Origin: Streptomyces sp. MMG1121 | GTDB taxonomy: Bacteria > Actinomycetota > Actinomycetes > Streptomycetales > Streptomycetaceae | Assembly (NCBI RefSeq): GCF_001280015.1 | Contig: NZ_LGDV01000164.1 | Location: forward strand, 48,934-112,933 | Direction of reading: 5' to 3' | Length of the DNA: 64,000 nt | Shown: piece after piece, positions 17,095 to 25,356 of the stretch | Position numbering within the stretch: the first letter of the stretch is position 1 | Layout of the letters: the number at the start of each line of letters is the position of its first letter | Program-made: the position numbers and the translations under genes | Notes under the pieces: generated by a model | The model's database searches: none | What the model saw: only the letters and a program-made list of their open reading frames with translations | What the model was told of the DNA's origin: nothing

Positions 17095-17465
17095 ACCCGC
17101 GCAGACATTGCCGGTTAATGGCTTCGAACGCCCACTGATTTACATGCACTTGGATCGTCGGTTCACCCGTGATGTACCGATTCATCCCCACTAAATGGGG
17201 CATACTGCAGCTCTGTGCGATCAATTCGAATTACCTGCGCGCAGGATGTGTGGAGACGGAAACGAAGTGGCGCAATTTCATGGGGAGTCAGGCGCGGACC
17301 CATGGTCGAATTGCTGTGCGGCGCATCGCCCGCGCCGGTCCCTTACCCGACGTTGTGTCACGGGCCGCATACGGCGGCCGGGTTGGTGGCACGATGGTTC
17401 TGGCGGGGGTGCGCGGGCCGTACCTCCGGGCCGGGAGAGCGGACCGACCTAGGGTGTGATCAGTT
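17095..17465. other. Intergenic region, no gene recognised
   Basis: About 370 nt between the acyltransferase promoter and the small membrane protein gene. It is less GC-rich than its surroundings (17100-17290). Short frames on both strands show no family features or good start sites. TAGGGT at 17450-17455 could be the -10 of the gene at 17466, but no -35 is evident. Confidence 0.5.
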
Positions 17466-17660
17466 GTGGCCATTTCACTGTCTGTGGTGCTGATGTTGGC
17501 GATCATCCTGGTGGTGCTGATCCGAGGGGGCAACATCAAGGCGGGCCCCGCCATCGTCGCCATCCTCTTCGGCTTCTTCCTGGCCTCGACGGGCATGGCC
17601 CCCTCCATCACCCGCTTCCTGAACTCGATAGCGGACTCGATCAACTCGATCAGATTCTGA
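17466..17660 (+). CDS. Small two-helix membrane protein, unknown function
   Basis: 64 residues starting GTG at 17466. The first 20 residues (SLSVVLMLAIILVVLIRGG) and residues about 27-45 (GPAIVAILFGFFLASTGMAP) are two hydrophobic helices, followed by an amphipathic tail rich in Ser, Ile and Asn (SITRFLNSIADSINSIRF). I do not assign a function. Similar short proteins are common in Streptomyces, and the good coding bias and a following terminator support it as real. It stands alone just upstream of a tRNA-Gly gene on the opposite strand. Confidence 0.7.
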   Translation: MAISLSVVLMLAIILVVLIRGGNIKAGPAIVAILFGFFLASTGMAPSITRFLNSIADSINSIRF

Positions 17661-17744
17661 TCCGCCCCGGCCGCCGGCCCTCTCGGACGGTCGCCCCGGC
17701 TCGCATGGCCGCCCCGGCTCGCACGGCTGTCCGGAACACGCCAA

Positions 17745-17777
17745 AGGCCCGGCCCCGCCGAAGCGGAGGCCGGGCCT
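17745..17777. terminator. Terminator between the small membrane protein and tRNA-Gly
   Basis: AGGCCCGGCC (17745-17754) pairs with GGCCGGGCCT (17768-17777) around a GC-rich loop. It follows the membrane-protein gene on the plus strand and the tRNA-Gly gene on the minus strand and can end both transcripts. Confidence 0.65.
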
Positions 17778-17799
17778 CTGGAGAGATCTGATCGATCAG

Positions 17800-17870
17800 A
17801 GCGGGCGACGGGAATCGAACCCGCGTAGCTAGTTTGGAAGACTAGGGCTCTACCATTGAGCTACGCCCGC
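17800..17870 (-). tRNA. tRNA-Gly (anticodon UCC)
   Basis: 71 nt on the minus strand. The acceptor stem GCGGGCG pairs with CGCCCGC; the D arm is GCTC..GAGC; the anticodon loop CTTCCAA contains TCC; the T arm is CGGG-TTCGATT-CCCG; the discriminator base is T. The CCA end is not encoded. UCC reads GGA/GGG codons. Confidence 0.95.
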
Positions 17871-18043
17871 AACACAGTGCGCCGCAGGTCCGTGACCGCG
17901 GCACTGGAGGCATCGTAGCGGGTCGCCCAGTGCCGAGGCCAACGAGTTCGCCTCCGCAAGCCCCGGCGGGCCTCCCGTGCGCCGCCGAGAAGAATGCGGC
18001 CGACGCGAGCGGCCGGGGCATGTACCCTACGTGTCGCACCAGA

Positions 18044-18120
18044 CGGGGTGTGGCGCAGCTTGGTAGCGCGTCCGCTTTGGGAGCGGAAGGCCGTGGGTTC
18101 AAATCCCGCCACCCCGACCA
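18044..18120 (+). tRNA. tRNA-Pro (anticodon UGG)
   Basis: 77 nt including an encoded CCA (18118-18120). The acceptor stem is CGGGGTG/CACCCCG, the anticodon loop TTTGGGA contains TGG, and the T loop is TTCAAAT. A TACCCT -10-like hexamer lies at 18023-18028. No integrase gene is nearby, so there is no sign of its use as an attachment site. Confidence 0.95.
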
Positions 18121-18149
18121 CCGGCTCACGGCATCCTGATGATCGCCTT

Positions 18150-18178
18150 TTGGGGCGCTGACCGGCTGCGGTTACTAT
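18150..18178 (+). promoter_or_regulatory. Candidate promoter of tig
   Basis: TTGGGG (18150-18155), a 17-nt spacer and TACTAT (18173-18178). Transcription would start near 18185, leaving a leader of about 115 nt before the GTG of trigger factor. Confidence 0.5.
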
Positions 18179-18299
18179 GCAAGCTGCGCGCCCGTGTGTC
18201 CCGGCCCACTCGGCCTACGAACTCTCCCGGGCGGCTAAATCCGCCGGACCAGTCTGGCTCCGGCAGAAACCAAGAAGTCAGCCACAAGGAGACCGAACC

Positions 18300-19670
18300 G
18301 TGAAGAGCGCCGTGGAGACCCTGAACCCGACCCGGGTTCGGCTCACTGTCGAGGTGCCCTTCGAGGAGCTCAAGGACAGCCTCGACGCGGCGTACAAGAA
18401 GATCAACCAGCAGGTCACGGTGAAGGGCTTCCGTAAGGGCAAGATCCCGGCCCGTGTCATCGACCAGCGGTTCGGCCGCGGTGCGGTGCTGGAGGAGGCC
18501 GTCAACGACGCGCTTCCGAAGTTCTACACCGAGGCGGTCAACGAGGCCGAGCTGAGCCCGCTGGGCCAGCCCGAGGTCGACATCACGGAGCTGAAGGACG
18601 GCGAGACGCTGAACTTCACCGCCGAGGTCGACATCCGCCCGGCCCTCGAGATCCCGGACTACTCCGGTATCGAGGTCGAGGTCGACGCCGTCGAGGTCAC
18701 CGACGAGGACGTCGACAAGTCGGTCGAGCAGCTCCGCGAGCGCTTCGCCTCGACCTCCCCGGTCGAGCGCGCCGCCGAGGACGGCGACGTCGTCACCATC
18801 GACCTGGAGGCCAAGGTCGACGGCGAGGTGCTGGAGGACGGCATCGCGAGCGGCGTTTCCTACACCATCGGCTCCGGCGAGCTGCTCGACGGCATCGACG
18901 ACGCCGTCAAGGGCAAGTCCGCCGGTGAGGACGCCACCTTCACCTCCGAGCTGAAGGGCGGCTCCGCCGCGGGCAAGGAGGCCGAGGTCACCGTCAAGGT
19001 CACCCAGGTCGCCGCCCGCGAACTGCCCGAGCTGGACGACGAGTTCGCGCAGCTCGCCTCCGAGTTCGACACCCTGGACGAGCTGAAGGCCGACAGCCGC
19101 AAGCGCCTGGCCAACATGAAGCAGTTCGACCAGGCCACCCAGGCCCAGGAGCGCGTCCTGGAGAAGCTCCTCGAGCTGGTCGAGGTCCCGGTCCCCGAGA
19201 AGCTGCTCGAGGACGAGGTCAACACCCGCAAGCACAACCTGGAGCACCACCAGCTCGGCCAGATGGGCCTTGACCTCGCGAAGTACCTGGAGATCCAGGG
19301 CAAGACCGAGGAGGAGTTCGAGACCGAGACCCGTGAGGCCGCGGTCAAGGGCATCAAGACCCAGTTCGTCCTCGACGAGCTGGTCAAGCAGGAGAAGCTC
19401 AACGTCAACCAGGAGGAGCTCACCGAGCACCTCATGCGGCGCGCGGCCTCCTCCGGCATGTCCCCCGACCAGTTCGCCCAGGCCGTCGTCGAGGGTGGCC
19501 AGGTGCCGCTCCTGGTCGGCGAGGTCGCCCGCGGCAAGGCCCTGGCCGTCGTGGTCGAGAAGGCCACGGTCAAGGACACCAACGGCGAGATCGTCGACCT
19601 GAGCGACGACGAGGAGGAGACCGAGGCCGCCGAGGCGTCGGAGACCTCCGAGGAGCAGCCGGAGGCCTGA
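18300..19670 (+). CDS. tig: Trigger factor, ribosome-associated chaperone
   Basis: 456 residues, typical of trigger factor. The N-terminal ribosome-binding domain (1-115) carries the signature [22 protein letters not shown] peptidyl-prolyl isomerase (FKBP-type) domain spans about 155-240 ([20 protein letters not shown]), and the rest is the helical chaperone arm. An acidic Glu/Ala-rich tail (about 430-456) is usual in actinobacteria. The GTG at 18300 follows AAGGAG at ideal spacing. It binds near the ribosome exit tunnel and folds nascent chains. The clp protease genes lie directly downstream after a terminator, so chaperone and protease genes are grouped. Confidence 0.97.
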   Translation: MKSAVETLNPTRVRLTVEVPFEELKDSLDAAYKKINQQVTVKGFRKGKIPARVIDQRFGRGAVLEEAVNDALPKFYTEAVNEAELSPLGQPEVDITELKDGETLNFTAEVDIRPALEIPDYSGIEVEVDAVEVTDEDVDKSVEQLRERFASTSPVERAAEDGDVVTIDLEAKVDGEVLEDGIASGVSYTIGSGELLDGIDDAVKGKSAGEDATFTSELKGGSAAGKEAEVTVKVTQVAARELPELDDEFAQLASEFDTLDELKADSRKRLANMKQFDQATQAQERVLEKLLELVEVPVPEKLLEDEVNTRKHNLEHHQLGQMGLDLAKYLEIQGKTEEEFETETREAAVKGIKTQFVLDELVKQEKLNVNQEELTEHLMRRAASSGMSPDQFAQAVVEGGQVPLLVGEVARGKALAVVVEKATVKDTNGEIVDLSDDEEETEAAEASETSEEQPEA

Positions 19671-19699
19671 TCCGGGCTTACGGCGCCTTCGCAGGCACG

Positions 19700-19742
19700 T
19701 ACGACGGGCCCCTGGGAGTGTCTCCCGGGGGCCTGCGTCGTA
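19700..19742 (+). terminator. Terminator of tig
   Basis: An interrupted inverted repeat: TACGACG (19700-19706) with CGTCGTA (19736-19742), enclosing GGCCCCTGGGA / TCTCCCGGGGGCC. It begins 29 nt after the tig stop codon. Confidence 0.65.
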
Positions 19743-19763
19743 TGCGGGGGAGCGGCTGACCCC

Positions 19764-19794
19764 GAAGGGGCGCGGGGCTGCGTCGATATGCGGC
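19764..19794 (+). repeat. Dispersed Streptomyces intergenic repeat, copy 1
   Basis: 31 nt sharing 28 positions with copy 2 at 28049-28079 (GAAGGGGCGCGGGG core, then GTCGAT and TGCGGC). I recall this element as common in intergenic regions of Streptomyces genomes. Its function is unknown. Confidence 0.6.
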
Positions 19795-19807
19795 CCCCCG
19801 GCGGAGC

Positions 19808-19869
19808 GCTACGCCCCCGGCGAACACCGTCATCTGCGGGATTCCCCGAAGGGACCATCGCGTTAGGGT
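19808..19869 (+). promoter_or_regulatory. clpP1P2 promoter with a candidate ClgR site
   Basis: CTACGCCCCCGGCGAAC (within 19808-19825) matches most positions of the ClgR-type consensus (CGCY-NNN-RGCG flanked by A/T), lying about 45 nt before a TAGGGT -10 (19864-19869) that has no good -35. ClgR is known to activate clpP1P2 in Streptomyces, and a weak -35 suits activation. Transcription would begin near 19876, which excludes the ATG at 19872 as a start. Confidence 0.45.
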
Positions 19870-19886
19870 CCATGAAAGGCAGAACA

Positions 19887-20546
19887 ATGAGACGGCCCGG
19901 CGCCGTCGTAAGACGAGCAGGTGGATACGTGACGAATCTGATGCCCTCAGCCGCCGGCGAGCCTTCCATCGGTGGTGGCCTCGGCGACCAGGTCTACAAC
20001 CGGCTGCTCGGCGAGCGGATCATCTTCCTCGGCCAGCAGGTTGACGACGACATCGCCAACAAGATCACCGCTCAGCTGCTGCTCCTCGCCGCTGACCCGG
20101 ACAAGGACATCTTCCTCTACATCAACAGCCCCGGCGGCTCGGTGACGGCCGGCATGGCGATCTACGACACCATGCAGTACATCCCGAACGACGTGGTCAC
20201 GATCGGCATGGGCATGGCGGCCTCGATGGGCCAGTTCCTGCTCACCGGCGGCACCGCCGGCAAGCGCTTCGCCCTGCCGCACACGGACATCATGATGCAC
20301 CAGGGCTCCGCGGGCCTGGGCGGTACGGTCTCGGACATCAAGATCCAGGCCCAGTACCTGCTGCGCACCAAGAAGACCATGTCCGAGCTGACCGCGCTGC
20401 ACTCCGGCCAGACCGTCGAGACGATCATCCGTGACGGCGACCGCGACCGCTGGTTCACCCCGGAAGAGGCCAAGGAGTACGGTCTCATTGACGAGATCAT
20501 CACGCACGCCTCGGGTGTTCCGGGAGGCGGCGGCACCGGTGCCTGA
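19887..20546 (+). CDS. clpP1: ATP-dependent Clp protease proteolytic subunit ClpP1
   Basis: 219 residues from the ATG at 19887 (GAAAGG 7 nt upstream). A GTG at 19929 ([11 protein letters not shown]) with AGGTGG before it is an alternative giving 205 residues. The catalytic triad is Ser113 (GMAASMGQ), His138 (IMMHQGSAG) and Asp187 (DRDRWF); the spacings 25 and 49 equal those of E. coli ClpP. The N-terminal extension is expected to be removed as a propeptide. ClpP1 forms the barrel peptidase with ClpP2 and degrades substrates unfolded by ClpX or ClpC. It is followed by clpP2 after 67 nt. The promoter has a ClgR-like site. Confidence 0.95.
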   Translation: MRRPGAVVRRAGGYVTNLMPSAAGEPSIGGGLGDQVYNRLLGERIIFLGQQVDDDIANKITAQLLLLAADPDKDIFLYINSPGGSVTAGMAIYDTMQYIPNDVVTIGMGMAASMGQFLLTGGTAGKRFALPHTDIMMHQGSAGLGGTVSDIKIQAQYLLRTKKTMSELTALHSGQTVETIIRDGDRDRWFTPEEAKEYGLIDEIITHASGVPGGGGTGA

Positions 20547-20613
20547 CCGGCCCGGCCACGCCACGCACCGCCGAGACCAAAGCCCCCCGAACGCCACCAG
20601 GACGGTGAACCCC

Positions 20614-21279
20614 ATGAGCAACTTCCCCGGCGCCGCCAGCGGCATGTACGAAGGGCCCCGGCCCGACAGCCGCTACGTCATCCCGCGCTTCGTCGAGCGC
20701 ACCTCCCAGGGCATCCGCGAGTACGACCCGTACGCGAAGCTCTTCGAGGAGCGCGTGATCTTCCTGGGTGTCCAGATCGACGACGCCTCCGCCAACGACG
20801 TCATGGCGCAGCTGCTGTGCCTGGAGTCGATGGACCCGGACCGGGACATCTCGATCTACATCAACAGCCCCGGTGGCGACATGACCGCCCTGACGGCGAT
20901 CTACGACACGATGCAGTTCGTGAAGCCCGACATCCAGACGGTCTGCATGGGCCAGGCGGCCTCCGCCGCGGCCATCCTGCTCGCCGCCGGTACGCCCGGC
21001 AAGCGCATGGCGCTGCCGAACTCCCGCGTGCTGATCCACCAGCCGGCCGGCTCCACCGGCCGTGGTCAGCTCTCTGACCTGGAGATCATCGCCAAGGAGT
21101 TCACCCGGATGCGTGAGCAGCTGGAGAACATGCTGGCCAAGCACTCGAACCAGCCGCTCGAGAAGATCCGCGAGGACATCGAGCGCGACAAGATCCTCAC
21201 GGCCGAGGAGGCGCTGGAATACGGCCTCGTCGACCAGATCATCTCCACCCGCAAGCTGAACAACTCCGAGGTCCGCTGA
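20614..21279 (+). CDS. clpP2: ATP-dependent Clp protease proteolytic subunit ClpP2
   Basis: 221 residues. The catalytic Ser is in [15 protein letters not shown], the His in [14 protein letters not shown] and the Asp in [34 protein letters not shown] and [12 protein letters not shown] are typical ClpP strands. The ATG at 20614 has GGACGGTGA upstream; the segment before the first conserved strand is a likely propeptide. It partners ClpP1 as the second ring of the hetero-oligomeric protease, a duplication fixed in actinobacteria. clpX follows after 168 nt with a large hairpin in between. Confidence 0.96.
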   Translation: MSNFPGAASGMYEGPRPDSRYVIPRFVERTSQGIREYDPYAKLFEERVIFLGVQIDDASANDVMAQLLCLESMDPDRDISIYINSPGGDMTALTAIYDTMQFVKPDIQTVCMGQAASAAAILLAAGTPGKRMALPNSRVLIHQPAGSTGRGQLSDLEIIAKEFTRMREQLENMLAKHSNQPLEKIREDIERDKILTAEEALEYGLVDQIISTRKLNNSEVR

Positions 21280-21299
21280 CCCGGAGGGGCATTCTTTCC

Positions 21300-21348
21300 G
21301 GCCCCCTTGGCACGGTGCACGTCAAAGTGAACCCTGCCAAGGGGGGCC
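21300..21348 (+). terminator. Hairpin between clpP2 and clpX (attenuator or partial terminator)
   Basis: GGCCCCCTTGGCA (from 21300) pairs with TGCCAAGGGGGGCC (21335-21348) with one bulged base and a loop of about 22 nt. There is no U-tract. It could reduce read-through into clpX or separate the two transcription units. Confidence 0.5.
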
Positions 21349-21447
21349 CGAACACGGGGCCCGGCAAGGTACCGTCGACATAAGGCAGCACCAGGAGCCG
21401 CTGGACCTCCGTGTCCAGGCGTCTCCCAGGCGAAGGGGAAGCACACC

Positions 21448-22734
21448 GTGGCACGCATCGGTGACGGCGGCGATCTGCTCAAGTGCTCGTTCTGCGGCAA
21501 GAGCCAGAAGCAGGTCAAGAAGCTCATCGCAGGGCCCGGTGTGTACATCTGCGACGAGTGCATCGATCTCTGCAACGAGATCATCGAGGAAGAGCTCGCG
21601 GAGACCAGCGAGGTGCGCTGGGAGGAGCTGCCCAAGCCCCGCGAGATCTACGAGTTCCTCGAAGGCTATGTGGTCGGCCAGGAGGCGGCGAAGAAGGCCC
21701 TCTCCGTCGCGGTGTACAACCACTACAAGCGGGTCCAGGCGGGCGAGAACGGCGGCGCGAGCGGCCGTGACGACGCCATCGAGCTGGCGAAGTCCAACAT
21801 CCTCCTGCTGGGCCCCACGGGCTCCGGCAAGACCCTCCTCGCGCAGACTCTGGCGCGCATGCTCAACGTCCCCTTCGCGATCGCCGACGCGACGGCGCTC
21901 ACGGAGGCGGGCTACGTCGGCGAGGACGTGGAGAACATCCTCCTGAAACTGATCCAGGCGGCGGACTACGACGTCAAGAAGGCCGAGACCGGGATCATCT
22001 ACATCGACGAGATCGACAAGGTGGCGAGGAAGAGCGAGAACCCCTCGATCACCCGTGACGTCTCGGGCGAGGGCGTCCAGCAGGCCCTGCTGAAGATCCT
22101 TGAAGGCACCACGGCCTCGGTCCCGCCCCAGGGCGGCCGCAAGCACCCGCACCAGGAGTTCATCCAGATCGACACGACGAACGTCCTGTTCATCGTGGGC
22201 GGTGCCTTCGCGGGCCTGGAGAAGATCATCGAGGCCAGGGCCGGCGCCAAGGGCATCGGCTTCGGCGCCACGATCCTCTCCAAGCGCGAACTGGAGGCCA
22301 AGGACGTCTTCGAGGACGTCATGCCGGAGGACCTGGTCAAGTTCGGCATGATCCCGGAGTTCATCGGCCGCCTCCCGGTGATCACCTCGGTCCACAACCT
22401 CGACCGGGAAGCGCTCCTCCAGATCCTGGTGGAGCCCCGCAACGCGCTCGTCAAGCAGTACCAGCGCCTCTTCGAACTCGACGGCGTGGAGCTGGACTTC
22501 GAGCGCGAGGCCCTGGAGGCCATCGCCGACCAGGCCATCCTCCGCCAGACCGGCGCCCGCGGCCTGCGCGCCATCATGGAGGAAGTCCTCCAGGGCGTCA
22601 TGTACGAGGTCCCGTCCCGCAAGGACGTGGCCCGCGTGGTCATCACCGCCGACGTGGTCCTCTCCAACGTCAACCCGACCCTGATTCCGCGGGATGCGCG
22701 GGGGCGGGGGTCCGGGGAGCAGAAGTCGGCGTAG
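21448..22734 (+). CDS. clpX: ATP-dependent Clp protease ATP-binding subunit ClpX
   Basis: 428 residues. The N-terminal zinc-binding domain shows CSFCGK...CDEC (residues about 12-40). The AAA+ module has Walker A GPTGSGKT (about 122-129), Walker [10 protein letters not shown] and sensor/arginine residues in EFIGRLPV. The AKGIGFGA segment holds the IGF loop that docks on ClpP. The C-terminal D2 domain runs to about 415. GTG at 21448 with GAAGGGGAA upstream. ClpX unfolds tagged substrates and feeds the ClpP1P2 chamber encoded just upstream. The last 47 nt of its coding region (22687-22733) recur exactly at 23594-23640. Confidence 0.97.
   Translation: MARIGDGGDLLKCSFCGKSQKQVKKLIAGPGVYICDECIDLCNEIIEEELAETSEVRWEELPKPREIYEFLEGYVVGQEAAKKALSVAVYNHYKRVQAGENGGASGRDDAIELAKSNILLLGPTGSGKTLLAQTLARMLNVPFAIADATALTEAGYVGEDVENILLKLIQAADYDVKKAETGIIYIDEIDKVARKSENPSITRDVSGEGVQQALLKILEGTTASVPPQGGRKHPHQEFIQIDTTNVLFIVGGAFAGLEKIIEARAGAKGIGFGATILSKRELEAKDVFEDVMPEDLVKFGMIPEFIGRLPVITSVHNLDREALLQILVEPRNALVKQYQRLFELDGVELDFEREALEAIADQAILRQTGARGLRAIMEEVLQGVMYEVPSRKDVARVVITADVVLSNVNPTLIPRDARGRGSGEQKSA
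22687..22733 (+). repeat. 47-bp direct repeat, left copy (3' end of clpX)
   Basis: Identical over 47 nt to 23594-23640. This copy encodes the clpX C-terminus ([13 protein letters not shown]). The two copies bracket the clpX terminator and the Uma2 gene, with starts 907 nt apart. Confidence 0.9.
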
Positions 22735-22750
22735 GCCGTACTACGAGTAC

Positions 22751-22787
22751 GAGGGGCTCCCGGCTGTAACTACGCCAGGAGCCCCTC
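22751..22787 (+). terminator. Terminator of clpX
   Basis: A perfect 10-bp stem GAGGGGCTCC (22751-22760) / GGAGCCCCTC (22778-22787) followed by TTCTGTCT, 16 nt after the clpX stop. Confidence 0.75.
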
Positions 22788-22814
22788 TTCTGTCTCCGCC
22801 GCCTGCTGCTCCCA

Positions 22815-23432
22815 TCAGGTGTCGGGGTCTTCGTCAGCCTCGGCGGGCGCCTGGAATCCGATCGTGTCGAGGGTGCAGTCGAACGGCGCCGGAATGAGGA
22901 GCTTCTCGCCGAACGGAACGGTGAGATGGGACGCATACCCCTTGGCGGTCGGCGACCAGTAAACAGTGGCGAGTTCCTCCTGCATGTCGAGCAGGAGGTA
23001 GACCGGCACACCTGACTTCCCATAGCGCTCGACCTTGTCGGTGAGGTCGTCGTCGCGAGTGGAGGGCGAGGTGAGTTCGGCGACGAAGGAGAGACCGTCG
23101 CCGTCCAGGCGATTGCTTGCGGTCCGGCGGGTCTTTCGGTGTGCGGCGTGGATGTCAGGCCCATACGCTCGCTCGACGCCGGGGAAGACGTACAAGGCAG
23201 GGGCGGCGCTGATCCGATGCCCCTCGGGCAGCCGGGCCCGTAGCTGATCGCAGACCAGGTCCATCACGTCGAGGTAGTAGGCCTTCGACCACGGTGACAC
23301 GACGATGTTTCCCCTGATGATCTCGGCCTTGAAGCCGTCGGGCACGTGCAACTCGTCGAGGGCGTTGAGCAGGTCCTCGAAGCGGTGGGGGTCGGTGCCG
23401 CTTATCGTCGGTCGCTCCAGCATCACTGACAT
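22815..23432 (-). CDS. Uma2-family (DUF820) putative restriction endonuclease-like protein
   Basis: 205 residues with the PD-(D/E)XK-type core of the Uma2 family: YGPDIHAAHRK supplies the acidic PD, VAELTSPSTRDDDLTDKVERY the E and K positions, then GVPVYLLLDMQ. The ATG at 23432 (MSVMLERPT) follows GGGAGA. Uma2 genes are abundant and mobile in Streptomyces; the cellular role is not established. No methylase or toxin-antitoxin partner is adjacent. The gene lies between two copies of the clpX 3' end, so it probably arrived with a duplication or recombination at that site. It converges on clpX. Confidence 0.8.
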   Translation of the reverse strand: MSVMLERPTISGTDPHRFEDLLNALDELHVPDGFKAEIIRGNIVVSPWSKAYYLDVMDLVCDQLRARLPEGHRISAAPALYVFPGVERAYGPDIHAAHRKTRRTASNRLDGDGLSFVAELTSPSTRDDDLTDKVERYGKSGVPVYLLLDMQEELATVYWSPTAKGYASHLTVPFGEKLLIPAPFDCTLDTIGFQAPAEADEDPDT

Positions 23433-23546
23433 GATGCGTCTCCCTCGCAGTGTGGGCCAGTCGACACTCAGCGTAGCCGCGGCCGGTGACGGCCGATCGG
23501 TGAGAGCCGACCTCAGACGTCGCTTCGTTGCACGCTGGAGGTCGTC

Positions 23547-23640
23547 ATGTCGGAAGGCCTGGTGAAGCTCGGCATGACCCCGGAGTTCATCGGCCGCGGG
23601 ATGCGCGGGGGCGGGGGTCCGGGGAGCAGAAGTCGGCGTA
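23547..23640 (+). pseudogene. Internally deleted fragment of clpX
   Basis: 23547-23597 matches clpX 22321-22371 at 45 of 51 positions and would read MSEGLVKLGMTPEFIGR (clp[18 protein letters not shown]). It is joined directly to an exact copy of the last 47 nt of clpX (23594-23640), omitting about 315 nt between; the second part is out of frame with clpX. The divergence of the first half and identity of the second suggest different ages or gene conversion. It is not a functional gene. Confidence 0.8.
23594..23640 (+). repeat. 47-bp direct repeat, right copy
   Basis: Exact copy of 22687-22733 (clpX 3' end), forming the second half of the clpX fragment at 23547-23640. Confidence 0.9.
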
Positions 23641-23658
23641 AGCAGCTCTGCGAGACAA

Positions 23659-23686
23659 GGCGCCCGAAGCACCTTGGTCGGGCGCC
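23659..23686. terminator. Hairpin, terminator-like
   Basis: GGCGCCCGA (23659-23667) pairs with TCGGGCGCC (23678-23686), and outer AGAC/GTCT bases can extend the stem. It lies 46 nt after the end of the clpX fragment and may be a copied or independent terminator. Confidence 0.5.
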
Positions 23687-23812
23687 CGTCTCTTGGTCGA
23701 ACCTCGCAGAGCGGGCCGAGGCTCCGGGCCATCGTCACCTGGTATGGCAAGGCCGCCACCTCATGCGAAGTGGCGGCCGGCCTGCGTCGTTCAAGCCAGT
23801 GTGAGGTCCGTT

Positions 23813-24109
23813 TCAGGCCCCTGGATGAGCGCGGGTGCAGGCTTGCTGAGCGACCCCGTAGTTGACCCCGATCCCGTACAGCCCGTTGACGCAGTTGGGA
23901 TTGGGTATCCACCATTCCACGTACACCGCCCGGTTCTGGCAGGCATCTTGTACCTTGGGGCCCACGACATAGCCGTGGTCCTGGACGTAGTTGTCGCAGC
24001 CGGCCCAGCCGCCGTACGCCGCCGCTGGCGTTGCCGCTGCGATCGGCGTGAGGACGGCGGCGGCAGTGATGCCCGATTGCGTCGTGCTTGATGCGAACAA
24101 GACGATCAT
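23813..24109 (-). CDS. Small secreted four-cysteine protein, unknown function
   Basis: 98 residues from the ATG at 24109. The first 32 residues look like a secretory signal (hydrophobic SGITAAAVLTPIAAAT, cleavage after PAAA). The mature part of about 66 residues has four Cys (GCDNY, DACQN, NPNCVN, QQACTR) that could form two disulfides, and is rich in Gly, Tyr, Asn and Val. I do not recognise a family. There is no clear ribosome-binding site, so the start is uncertain; a slightly longer form is possible. It lies in the accessory patch after the clpX fragment. The next minus-strand gene, upstream at 24212, has its own terminator between. Confidence 0.6.
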   Translation of the reverse strand: MIVLFASSTTQSGITAAAVLTPIAAATPAAAYGGWAGCDNYVQDHGYVVGPKVQDACQNRAVYVEWWIPNPNCVNGLYGIGVNYGVAQQACTRAHPGA

Positions 24110-24159
24110 GAATCGATCGCGTGTGTGAGCGCGGTTCTGTGTCCCAGCCGGAGGCGTGA

Positions 24160-24192
24160 GGAAGGGCCCCGGTTGCCCAACCGGAGCCCTTC
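24160..24192 (-). terminator. Terminator of the PGQY-rich membrane protein gene
   Basis: GGAAGGGCCCCGGTTG (from 24160) pairs with CAACCGGAGCCCTTCC (to 24192) with one mismatch and almost no loop. It follows the minus-strand stop at 24212. Confidence 0.7.
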
Positions 24193-24211
24193 CCTGTGAC
24201 GGCTGACGTGG

Positions 24212-25219
24212 TCAGGCCTTGACGCGTACGTCGTTGCGGAGCTTGGCCGCGAGGTCCGCGGCGTCGTCGAGCGAGCCGGCCTGACCCGAGGCCAGGGTGG
24301 CCACGCTGTATGACGTGACGAGGGATGCGGTGCTGTGGTCGCCCCAGATGCACATCGGCATGTTCATGGTCTTCGGCACCCCCGCTTCCGAGGACGACGA
24401 GGCGGACGTGTCGATCTGGGCCACCTGGCACTTCATGATGCCGTTGGAGAAACCCGACGGGTGGACCGTCTCGGGGCTGCCGATCAGCTTGCCCTTGAAG
24501 CCCGATCCGCTCTGGTCCTTCTCGGACTCCGTCTTGAGCTTGGCGAACATGGCGTCGACGAGCGCCTCGGGGTTGTCGATGGTCCCGTACACGCCGTTGA
24601 ACGCGATCGCCTTCTTGGTCAGCCCGGTGCCGTTGTCGTACTCGGCACCCACCTCCGTGGGGTTCTTCACCCCCCACTTCTCGAAGTCCGACTTGTCGGA
24701 GTCGCTGACGTTGCCCGAGCCGGAGTCGCTGGACTTCGTGTAGGTGCCGTTGATGACCGACTGTGGAGTCGTCAGCTTGTGCGGCCCGTCGTCCGCCACT
24801 CCGCTGCTGCCCCCGCCGAACACGAAGTACGCCCCCACCGCCACAGCCGCCACCACGGCCACCGCGCCGATGATCAGGCCCGTCTTCTTCTTGCCGCCGC
24901 CCGCCTGCGGCGCCTGCGGCATGCCGTAGGGCGGCTGCTGCCCATAGGACCCCGGCTGCTGGCCGTACGGGTTCGGCTGCGGCGGCACGCCGCCCTGCTG
25001 CGGGTAGCCGTAACCCGGCTGCGGCGGAGCCGCCGGCGGAGCCTGCTGGGGGTAGCCGTAGCCGGGCTGCGGAGCCTGCGGCTGCTGGCCGTACGGGCCC
25101 GGCTGGCCCGGCTGGCCGTAGGGCCCCGGCTGACCGTACGGGCCCGGCTGCCCCGGCTGGCCGTACGGGCCCGGCTGCTGGGGTTGCTGGCCGTACGGGC
25201 CCGGCTGGTTGTTGCTCAT
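24212..25219 (-). CDS. PGQY-rich single-pass membrane protein, unknown function
   Basis: 335 residues. The first 110 residues are low complexity, with repeated PGPYGQ and PGYGYPQQ units. KKKTGLIIGAVAVVAAVAVG (about 113-132) is a single helix with positive residues before it, so the Pro-rich part is cytoplasmic and about 200 residues are outside. The outer domain has two Cys (GIMKCQVAQ, MPMCIWGDHS) and resembles common Streptomyces surface proteins of unknown role. The ATG at 25219 follows GGGGGAA; an ATG 13 codons upstream lacks a site. It is divergent from valS with a 137-nt shared promoter region. Confidence 0.8.
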   Translation of the reverse strand: MSNNQPGPYGQQPQQPGPYGQPGQPGPYGQPGPYGQPGQPGPYGQQPQAPQPGYGYPQQAPPAAPPQPGYGYPQQGGVPPQPNPYGQQPGSYGQQPPYGMPQAPQAGGGKKKTGLIIGAVAVVAAVAVGAYFVFGGGSSGVADDGPHKLTTPQSVINGTYTKSSDSGSGNVSDSDKSDFEKWGVKNPTEVGAEYDNGTGLTKKAIAFNGVYGTIDNPEALVDAMFAKLKTESEKDQSGSGFKGKLIGSPETVHPSGFSNGIMKCQVAQIDTSASSSSEAGVPKTMNMPMCIWGDHSTASLVTSYSVATLASGQAGSLDDAADLAAKLRNDVRVKA

Positions 25220-25343
25220 TGCTGGGTTCCCCCTAGGACGCTTATCTGTTTCAGACATCCTGGACCAGCCACAGGAAACGCACGGCACCGGGGGCCGCAC
25301 CGTTACAGAACAAACGCGTTTCGGGACCACCCCGTGACACCTC

Positions 25344-25349
25344 TAAACT
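25344..25349 (+). promoter_or_regulatory. -10 element of valS (leaderless)
   Basis: TAAACT ends 7 nt before the GTG start of valS at 25357, so the mRNA should begin at the start codon. There is no Shine-Dalgarno sequence. The -35 is not obvious. Confidence 0.5.
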
Positions 25350-25356
25350 GACCCCC

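Noticed and set aside
17800..18120. tRNA genes as integration (att) sites of a mobile element
   Set aside because: No integrase, excisionase or repeated tRNA 3' end was found; both neighbours are core genes.
19788..19886. Longer N-terminus for ClpP1 starting at 19788 or 19872
   Set aside because: The promoter -10 at 19864-19869 places the transcript start after both codons.
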